From assembly GCA_023426765.1 (NCBI GenBank), contig JAEZBW010000086.1, positions 1 to 6,371 on the forward strand: a DNA stretch of 6,371 bases, read 5' to 3'. Of this stretch, positions 1 through 5,070 are shown piece after piece. Numbering within the stretch: position 1 is the first letter of the stretch; the number at the start of each line of letters is the position of its first letter. Below the pieces are notes generated by a model. The model did not search any database, had not been told where the DNA came from, and worked only from the letters and a program-made list of their open reading frames with translations. Both the position numbers and the translations under genes were made by a program. This DNA comes from Bacillota bacterium (lineage in GTDB: Bacteria; Bacillota; Clostridia; DSM-8532).

Positions 1-1380
1 CATGCTGTCTGCTTCCTGCTTCAGGCTGCGGATTTCCTGTTCAAGCATGCTTCTTCTTTCGGCTGAGCCCTTATCGGTTTCCTTGTTCAGAACCTGTTGC
101 TCAATTTCATACTGCATGATCTTTCGATTAATTTCATCCAGTTCATAGGGCATGCTGTCGATCTCCATCCTGAGCATCGAAGCGGCTTCATCCATCAGGT
201 CGATGGCCTTATCAGGCAGAAAGCGTTCGGTGATATACCGGTTGGACAGCACCGCACAGGCAATGATGGCGTTATCGGTGATGCGGACACCGTGATGGAT
301 TTCAAACCGCTCCTTCAGCCCGCGTAAAATCGAGATGGTATCCTCCACCGTGGGCTGATCGACCATCACCGTCTGGAACCTTCTTTCCAGAGCCGCATCT
401 TTCTCGATATATTTTCGATATTCATCCAGGGTTGTCGCACCAATGCAATGCAGCTCACCGCGCGCCAGCATTGGCTTAAGGATATTCCCTGCATCCATGG
501 CTCCTTCAGCCTTGCCTGCGCCAACAATCGTATGCAGTTCGTCGATGAACAGAATGATTTGACCCTCCGATTCGGACACTTCCTTCAGAACGGCTTTCAG
601 CCTCTCCTCAAATTCTCCGCGGAATTTCGCTCCGGCAATCAGGCTGCCCATGTCCAGCGCAAAAATCGTCTTGTCCTTCAGCCCTTCAGGGACGTCCCCC
701 TTTAAGATCCGCTGTGCCAGACCTTCGGCAACCGCGGTCTTCCCTACTCCGGGTTCTCCAATCAAAACGGGGTTGTTTTTTGTTCTTCGGGACAAAATGC
801 TGATAACCCTTCGGATCTCCTGATCCCTGCCGATAACCGGATCCAGTTTTCCAAGCCTGGCCAGCTCCACCAAATCCCTTCCGTATTTCGTGAGTGCCTG
901 ATAGCCTTCCTCCGGGTTTTTGCTGGTCACCCGATCCTTGCCTCGAATTTTTGTCAGCGCCAGAAGCATTTTCTCCCGATCCAGATCATATTTTACAAAC
1001 AGCTTGCTGGACGGGGTATTCCGCTCACCGATCATCACAAGGTAGACATGCTCCACACTGACGAATTCATCCTTGAAGGCTTTCGCCTCATCTTCGGCTT
1101 TGAGTAAAAGCTGGTTAAAGCGCCGGGAAGCATATACCTGGTTCACATTGCTGCCGTATACCCTGGGCAACTTATCCAGTTCCTGGTACAGATCGTCTTT
1201 CAGCTTTTCGGTTTCCACACCGCAAAGCTGCAGCAGTTTTGGTATTAAACCATCCTCCTGCTCCAAAAAAGCCATATGAAGATGCTCACCGTCCACCTGC
1301 TGATGATCCAGCTTGATGGCCAGCTGCTGCGCCTCCACCACTGCTTCCTGTGCTTTATCGGTAAATTTCTCGAAATTCAT
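1..1380 (-). CDS. clpB: ATP-dependent chaperone (disaggregase) ClpB, N-terminal 460 residues, cut by the left edge
   Basis: ClpB is a cytoplasmic hexameric AAA+ machine that pulls polypeptides out of aggregates together with DnaK and a J-protein. The visible part has the Clp N-domain (about residues 1-145) and the first ATPase domain (about 160-400). Walker A is GEPGVGKT at 208-215 and Walker B is ILFIDE ending at D280-E281. The sensor threonine is in GATT (T317), and the paired arginine fingers are R333-R334. After about residue 405 a charged, Leu/Glu-rich stretch begins the coiled-coil middle domain, which favours ClpB over ClpC or ClpA. The first pore loop reads KFRGEFEER, with Phe where the E. 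coli protein has Tyr. The frame is open to base 1, so the rest of the coiled coil and the second ATPase domain lie outside. The ATG at 1378-1380 follows a GGGGGAAG ribosome site by about 8 nt, and an in-frame stop at 1420-1422 excludes a longer start. It is the second gene after the J-protein, 72 bp away with no terminator between, so co-transcription is likely. Confidence 0.97.
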   Translation of the reverse strand, partial: MNFEKFTDKAQEAVVEAQQLAIKLDHQQVDGEHLHMAFLEQEDGLIPKLLQLCGVETEKLKDDLYQELDKLPRVYGSNVNQVYASRRFNQLLLKAEDEAKAFKDEFVSVEHVYLVMIGERNTPSSKLFVKYDLDREKMLLALTKIRGKDRVTSKNPEEGYQALTKYGRDLVELARLGKLDPVIGRDQEIRRVISILSRRTKNNPVLIGEPGVGKTAVAEGLAQRILKGDVPEGLKDKTIFALDMGSLIAGAKFRGEFEERLKAVLKEVSESEGQIILFIDELHTIVGAGKAEGAMDAGNILKPMLARGELHCIGATTLDEYRKYIEKDAALERRFQTVMVDQPTVEDTISILRGLKERFEIHHGVRITDNAIIACAVLSNRYITERFLPDKAIDLMDEAASMLRMEIDSMPYELDEINRKIMQYEIEQQVLNKETDKGSAERRSMLEQEIRSLKQEADSM

Positions 1381-1452
1381 GTTCTCTTCCCCCTTTGGAA
1401 GTTTTGGGCTTATCGCTCGTTAACGAAGTTAAAGTTATGTTTTAGCCGACTC
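1381..1452 (-). other. 72-bp spacer between cbpA-type gene and clpB
   Basis: This stretch contains the clpB ribosome-binding site (GGGGGAAG at about 1386-1393 on the minus strand). It also holds an 8-bp palindrome CGTTAACG at 1418-1425 within a few GTTAA-like words. There is no hairpin with a T-run and no convincing -35/-10 pair, so read-through from the upstream gene is the simplest reading. Confidence 0.6.
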
Positions 1453-2376
1453 TTACTTCTCGGTTTTTTTCAACATTTCATATAGTTTTTTCTGTTCATC
1501 GGTTAAGGGACGTGGGTTCATAATCCTCACCTGAATGAACATATCCCCGCGGCTTTCGCCCGTTCTGCCATAGCCTTTGCCTGGTACGCGGATTTTCTGG
1601 TCGCTCTGGATACCGGCCGGTATTTTCACCGCAATGGTACCATCCGGAGCCTGTACCTTCACCTCGCCGCCAAGGGCTGCAGTCCATGGGGAAATGTCAA
1701 GCCTTTGGATCAGGTTGTTCCCTTCCAGCTTGTATCTTCCTTCTTTAAACCGTATGATGATATACAGATCGCCGCTGGCTCCTCCGCCCGCACCCGGATG
1801 CCCCTGGCCGGCCAGCTTGATTTTGCCGCCTTCCGGAATTCCCTTTGGAATACGTACCGACAGCGTTTTCGTGCCGGATGCGGTACGGATTGAAAAGGTT
1901 TTCTCGCTGCCCTCCAGCCCTTCTTCAGGCGTGATCTGCATTTCGGCTTCCATATCATCACCGCGCAAGCTGCGGCGCCCTGACGAAAACCCTGACCGGA
2001 AGCTTCGTGTTCCGGCACCGCCCCCGAACAGATCCTCCATATTAATGCCGCCGTCTCCGAAGAACATGTTGAAGAAATCACTGAAGCCATTCTGCCCTCC
2101 CCTGAATTCATAATGGCCGAACTGGGAAGGATCAAAATCCATTCCGTTCTGGAAATTCATTGAATGACCGAACTGGTCATATTTCTTTCTTTTCTCAGAG
2201 TCACCCAGAACCTCGTAGGCTTCGTTGATCTCCTTAAATTTTTCCTCCGTGGTTTTGTTGCCGGGATTTGCATCGGGATGATATTTCTTCGCAAGCTTGC
2301 GGTAGCTCTTCTTGATCGCATCCTGGGAAGCGTCTTTCTCAACGCCCAGAACCTTATAATAGTCCAGATACTTCAT
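1453..2376 (-). CDS. DnaJ-class co-chaperone without zinc finger (CbpA/type II J-domain protein)
   Basis: This is a J-domain protein that should stimulate DnaK ATPase activity and pass substrates to DnaK and, with it, to ClpB. At 307 residues it is about the size of E. coli CbpA (306). The J domain spans about residues 4-70, with the HPD motif at 33-35 and a YDQFG end at 66-70. A Gly/Phe-rich linker follows (about 70-140, with repeated FG, GG and FF). The C-terminal substrate-binding domains (about 145-300) include VRIPKGIPEGGKI and a second VKIPAG repeat. The CXXCXGXG zinc-finger repeats of true DnaJ are absent, and the protein contains no cysteine at all, so it is a CbpA-type rather than a DnaJ-type protein. 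The ATG at 2374-2376 has GGAGGGG at 2382-2388, 5 nt upstream, which fixes the start. It is the first gene of an operon with clpB and sits directly behind a CtsR-like operator. The general dnaJ of this organism is presumably elsewhere, with dnaK. Confidence 0.93.
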   Translation of the reverse strand: MKYLDYYKVLGVEKDASQDAIKKSYRKLAKKYHPDANPGNKTTEEKFKEINEAYEVLGDSEKRKKYDQFGHSMNFQNGMDFDPSQFGHYEFRGGQNGFSDFFNMFFGDGGINMEDLFGGGAGTRSFRSGFSSGRRSLRGDDMEAEMQITPEEGLEGSEKTFSIRTASGTKTLSVRIPKGIPEGGKIKLAGQGHPGAGGGASGDLYIIIRFKEGRYKLEGNNLIQRLDISPWTAALGGEVKVQAPDGTIAVKIPAGIQSDQKIRVPGKGYGRTGESRGDMFIQVRIMNPRPLTDEQKKLYEMLKKTEK

Positions 2377-2391
2377 AGCATCCCCTCCGAC

Positions 2392-2408
2392 TTTGACTTT
2401 CTTTGACT
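2392..2408 (-). promoter_or_regulatory. CtsR operator (heptamer direct repeat)
   Basis: On the minus strand the bases read AGTCAAA-GAA-AGTCAAA. This is a full match to the known CtsR box, (A/G)GTCAAA-NAN-(A/G)GTCAAA. It begins 8 bp downstream of a TATAAT box and ends 3 nt before the GGAGGGG ribosome site. A bound dimeric CtsR repressor would therefore cover the transcription start. CtsR is the Firmicutes repressor of clp genes and is inactivated by heat and protein stress. The match is seen directly; binding is inferred. Confidence 0.88.
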
Positions 2409-2416
2409 TTTACTTT

Positions 2417-2445
2417 ATTATACAAATATTTTCTAAAAAGATCAA
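2417..2445 (-). promoter_or_regulatory. Sigma-A-type promoter of the J-protein/clpB operon
   Basis: On the minus strand, TTGATC (2440-2445) and TATAAT (2417-2422) are separated by exactly 17 bp. The -10 is a perfect consensus and the -35 matches 4 of 6 positions. The predicted start, near 2410, falls at the edge of the CtsR box and leaves a leader of about 34 nt that contains the box and the ribosome site. No CIRCE element (TTAGCACTC-N9-GAGTGCTAA) is present. Confidence 0.8.
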
Positions 2446-2460
2446 TCACTTTTGCTTTTA

Positions 2461-2489
2461 TTTTCAGTAAAAAAAGGGTATTTTATTAT
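2461..2489 (+). promoter_or_regulatory. Candidate promoter of glgC-glgD
   Basis: TTTTCA (2461-2466, 4 of 6 to the -35 consensus) is followed after 17 bp by TATTAT (2484-2489, 5 of 6 to the -10 consensus). The region is AT-rich and divergent from the J-protein promoter. The two -35 elements are only 15 bp apart. An alternative -10, TACAAT at 2508-2513, has no good -35 partner. The choice between them is uncertain from sequence alone. Confidence 0.45.
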
Positions 2490-2532
2490 TAGTACAGAAT
2501 ATTATTATACAATGCGAAAAATTGGTACAGAA
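2488..2532 (+). repeat. Imperfect 12-bp direct repeat upstream of glgC
   Basis: ATTAGTACAGAA (2488-2499) and ATTGGTACAGAA (2521-2532) differ at one position and share GTACAGAA. Their starts are 33 bp apart, close to three helical turns, so a protein could bind both on the same DNA face. The first copy overlaps the end of the candidate glgC -10 box and the second lies in the likely leader. This could be an operator or chance in AT-rich DNA; no regulator is recognised. Confidence 0.35.
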
Positions 2533-2565
2533 GGCAGAAGAGAATCCTGAGCAGGAGGAGAACAT

Positions 2566-3846
2566 ATGGCCAAGGAAATGATTGCCCTGATATTGGCCGG
2601 AGGAGAGGGAAGCCGATTAGGTGTTTTAACACGGCTGATTGCCAAACCGGCGGTTTTGTATGGCGGAAAATACCGGATCATCGATTTTTCTCTCAGTAAT
2701 TGCATCAACTCCGGAATAGACACCGTAGGCGTACTGACGCAGTACAGGCCATTACAGCTGAATCATCACATCGGTATCGGGAAGCCCTGGGATATGGACA
2801 GGATGAACGGAGGCGTCACCATACTGTCGCCGTTTACCAAGCAGCAGAAGGGCGAGTGGTATTCGGGAACGGCCGATGCGGTCTATCAGAATATTCATTT
2901 TGTGGACGAACTGGATCCGAAATATGTGATCATCCTCGCCGGGGATCATATCTACAAAATGGATTATGCTCAAATGCTTCATTTCCATAAGAAAAACAAT
3001 GCCGATGCCACCATTTCGGTCATCCGTGTTCCCATGGAGGAAACGAGCCGTTATGGCATCATGAATACCACCGAGGACGGCAGGATATTTGAATTCGAGG
3101 AAAAGCCGGCCCATGCAAAGAGTGACCTGGCCTCGATGGGGATTTACATATTCAGATGGGATCTCCTGAAGGAATTCCTGATTTATGATCACCAGAATGA
3201 ACAGTCCGATCACGATTTCGGCAAAAATGTGATCCCGAAGCTGCTGGCAGACAACCGCAGCATCTGGGCCTACCCGTTTTCAGGCTATTGGCGGGATGTC
3301 GGAACCATACAGGCCTATTGGGAATCCAATATGGACCTGATCACCCGTGTGCCGCAATTCAACCTTTTTGATCCCGACTGGAAAATTTATACCCCGAACC
3401 CTGTAAAGCCGGCTCATTTTATCGGTGATACGGGCCATGTGACGCGCTCCATCATCGCAGAGGGCTGTATGGTTTATGGTCATGTGAAGGATTCGGTGGT
3501 CTTTCCCGGGGTGACCATCGAAAAGGATGTTGTCATCGAAGACTCCATTATCATGTCCAACAGCATCATCAAAGCTGGCTCCAGGATTTTATGCACCATC
3601 GTCGGCGAGCGTACGGCCATTGGGACAAATGTGCAAACCGGCGTAGGTGAGTATAAGGACAGCTCTTACAATCCAAAGGTTTATCAGTCCAGGATCACGG
3701 TGATCGGTTCGAACACCTATGTACCCGATAATGCCGTCATCGGCTGCAATGTCGTTCTGGATAACCATTTACTGGCACCGGATTTCAAAACGCTGGATAT
3801 CCCGTCAGGCTCAGCAGTGATCAAGGGGGGTGAGGTCAATGAATAA
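2566..3846 (+). CDS. glgC: Glucose-1-phosphate adenylyltransferase (ADP-glucose pyrophosphorylase) catalytic subunit
   Basis: GlgC makes ADP-glucose and pyrophosphate from ATP and glucose 1-phosphate, the committed step of bacterial glycogen synthesis in the cytoplasm. The nucleotidyltransferase domain fills about residues 4-265. It has the nucleotide loop LAGGEGSRL (10-18), AKPAV (26-30), GGKYR (33-37), SGTADA (100-105) and AGDHIYKMDY with the catalytic metal-binding D127. The EKP motif with K180 should contact glucose 1-phosphate, and GYWRDVGT (240-247) carries the second metal ligand D244. A left-handed beta-helix of hexapeptide-like repeats follows to about residue 385. At 426 residues it is longer than B. 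subtilis GlgC (380, from memory) but near E. coli GlgC (431). The E. coli fructose-bisphosphate activator lysine (K39) aligns with L24, so its allostery may differ. The start ATG at 2566 follows AGGAGG (2553-2558) by 7 nt. The 3' end overlaps glgD by 8 nt. Confidence 0.97.
   Translation: MAKEMIALILAGGEGSRLGVLTRLIAKPAVLYGGKYRIIDFSLSNCINSGIDTVGVLTQYRPLQLNHHIGIGKPWDMDRMNGGVTILSPFTKQQKGEWYSGTADAVYQNIHFVDELDPKYVIILAGDHIYKMDYAQMLHFHKKNNADATISVIRVPMEETSRYGIMNTTEDGRIFEFEEKPAHAKSDLASMGIYIFRWDLLKEFLIYDHQNEQSDHDFGKNVIPKLLADNRSIWAYPFSGYWRDVGTIQAYWESNMDLITRVPQFNLFDPDWKIYTPNPVKPAHFIGDTGHVTRSIIAEGCMVYGHVKDSVVFPGVTIEKDVVIEDSIIMSNSIIKAGSRILCTIVGERTAIGTNVQTGVGEYKDSSYNPKVYQSRITVIGSNTYVPDNAVIGCNVVLDNHLLAPDFKTLDIPSGSAVIKGGEVNE
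3823..3841 (+). promoter_or_regulatory. glgD ribosome-binding site inside the end of glgC, deciding the ATG at 3839
   Basis: A purine run AAGGGGGG (3823-3830) lies 8 nt before ATG 3839 within the last codons of glgC. An upstream in-frame GTG at 3830 would start inside this purine run and lack a spaced Shine-Dalgarno, so the ATG is the better start. The glgC stop TAA (3844-3846) lies past the start, giving an 8-nt overlap that favours translational coupling and matched amounts of the two subunits. Confidence 0.75.
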
Positions 3847-4960
3847 CACCATGGGGATTATTTTAACCGGCGGCAAAAACAACCGCCTGAAGGAATTGTC
3901 AATGGAACGTTCCATTTCCGCAGTCCCCTTCGGCGGAAAATATCGCGCCATCGATTTCGCATTGTCGAACATGATCAATTCGGGCATCCGGAATGTAGGC
4001 ATACCCACTCAATACAATTTCCGTTCGCTGATGGATCATCTTGGTTCGGGCAAGGAATGGGATTTGGACAGAAAAACCGATGGGATGTTCATCTTCCCGC
4101 CCTATCTTTCGGAATACGGAACCGGCTGGTACAAAGGTACTGCCGATGCGATGTATGCCAACCTGACCTTCCTGAAGCGCAGCAACGAAGAGTTTGTGGT
4201 GATTAACCAGGGGTATGCCATTTACAATATGAACTATACTGAAATGCTGGAGCAGCATGTGGACAAAGATGCAGATATCACCGTCGCGTGCCGGCAGATG
4301 GATGATATGCCGAGGGAAGAACTCAGCCACCTGGGCATCGTCGAGCGGGACAGCGATCAGAAGATCATCGATTTTCAGGAAAAACCTTTGAACCCTAAGA
4401 ACAATTTCGCATCGCTGGGAATTTACATCATCAAGCGCAAACTGCTGATCGATCTGCTGGAGGACAGCGCCGCCCACGGTTATTTCGAGTTTGTGAAGGA
4501 TATCCTGATCCGCAGGCTGAACGAGCTGCGGATATATTCCTTTGAGTTCAAGGGCTATTGGCGTCCGTTAAGCACCATTCAGCTATATTATCGTGCAAAT
4601 ATGGAACTGCTGGATCCCGCAGTGCGGTTTGAGCTTTTCGTGAAAAATGGGAAGATTTTTACCAAGGTCAAGGATGAACCGCCGGCGAAGTATAATGAAG
4701 AAGCAAACGTGAAAAACGTGATTGTGGCCGACGGGTGTATTATTGAAGGCGATGTGGAGAACAGCATTCTGTTTCGCGGCGTAAAGATTCGCCGGGGCGC
4801 TGTTGTCCGCAACAGCATCATCATGCAGAACGCCGAGGTTTTTGAGAACGCCTCGCTGAACAACTGCATCCTGGATAAAAACGTCGCCATCAGCTTTGGA
4901 AAGCAGCTGAACGGAGATCGGAACTGGCCGCTGATTGTTGGGAAAAACGTAAGGGTATAA
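3839..4960 (+). CDS. glgD: GlgD-type ADP-glucose pyrophosphorylase-like subunit, probably regulatory
   Basis: This 373-residue paralogue of GlgC keeps the overall fold: GGKNNRL (11-17), GGKYRAIDF (32-40), KGTADA (99-104), the EKP sugar-phosphate motif and a C-terminal beta-helix (about 288-373). The catalytic positions are lost. The GDH aspartate of GlgC is Tyr (Y126, in QGYAIYNMNY). The WRDVGT metal aspartate is Pro (P243, in WRPLST). The AKPAV lysine is replaced (ISAVP). In Firmicutes such as Geobacillus and Ruminococcus, GlgD has little or no activity alone but forms a complex with GlgC and changes its kinetics, so a regulatory or structural role is inferred here. A longer form starting at GTG 3830 (376 residues) is possible but less likely. 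It overlaps glgC by 8 nt and is followed by a hairpin, so the operon seems to have only these two genes. Confidence 0.93.
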   Translation: MNNTMGIILTGGKNNRLKELSMERSISAVPFGGKYRAIDFALSNMINSGIRNVGIPTQYNFRSLMDHLGSGKEWDLDRKTDGMFIFPPYLSEYGTGWYKGTADAMYANLTFLKRSNEEFVVINQGYAIYNMNYTEMLEQHVDKDADITVACRQMDDMPREELSHLGIVERDSDQKIIDFQEKPLNPKNNFASLGIYIIKRKLLIDLLEDSAAHGYFEFVKDILIRRLNELRIYSFEFKGYWRPLSTIQLYYRANMELLDPAVRFELFVKNGKIFTKVKDEPPAKYNEEANVKNVIVADGCIIEGDVENSILFRGVKIRRGAVVRNSIIMQNAEVFENASLNNCILDKNVAISFGKQLNGDRNWPLIVGKNVRV

Positions 4961-4985
4961 GAACACAAAGAGACCGCCATACGCA

Positions 4986-5025
4986 GAAAGGGCAGAAGCC
5001 GCTTGTTGCATGCTTCTGCCCTTTC
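4986..5025. terminator. Long hairpin between convergent genes, likely bidirectional terminator
   Basis: GAAAGGGCAGAAGC (4986-4999) pairs perfectly with GCTTCTGCCCTTTC (5012-5025), a 14-bp stem with a 12-nt loop. It sits 25 bp after the glgD stop and 45 bp after the stop of the converging SLH gene. Neither side has a proper T-run beyond the stem; only the short TTT at the stem base is present. The stem is strong and well placed, but it is an imperfect intrinsic terminator and could act by RNA protection as well. Confidence 0.7.
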
Positions 5026-5052
5026 AAATGGAAAATTCCTGATGGGGGGAGT

Positions 5053-5066
5053 GGCATATCAATGCC
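5053..5066. other. Small hairpin just after the SLH gene stop codon
   Basis: GGCAT (5053-5057) and ATGCC (5062-5066) can form a 5-bp stem with a 4-nt loop, 4 nt beyond the TAG of the SLH gene. It has no T-tract. It may add to the larger hairpin at 4986-5025 in ending or protecting the minus-strand transcript, or be incidental. Confidence 0.3.
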
Positions 5067-5070
5067 TTTC

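Noticed and set aside
97..705. Two short plus-strand frames opposite clpB
   Set aside because: Both are antisense to the ClpB ATPase and middle-domain coding sequence, whose motifs are unmistakable.
1418..1432. CGTTAACG palindrome and GTTAA words between the J-protein gene and clpB, considered as an operator or internal promoter
   Set aside because: The elements are short and low in complexity, have no -35/-10 partner and do not resemble CtsR or CIRCE sites.
1577..2113. 178-codon open frame on the plus strand opposite the J-protein gene
   Set aside because: Its translation is Pro/Ser-rich with no recognisable motif, and it lies wholly antisense to a gene with clear J-domain and C-terminal motifs.
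2377..2565. CIRCE element or riboswitch in the divergent intergenic region
   Set aside because: No TTAGCACTC/GAGTGCTAA inverted repeat is present, and there is no extended stem structure before either start codon; the leaders are short.
2752..3213. 153-codon minus-strand open frame inside glgC
   Set aside because: It is a shadow of the conserved GlgC catalytic domain, with no motif or ribosome-site support.
3899..4477. 192-codon minus-strand open frame inside glgD
   Set aside because: It is antisense to a well-supported enzyme-family gene, lacks a family signature and has no promoter of its own that I can see.
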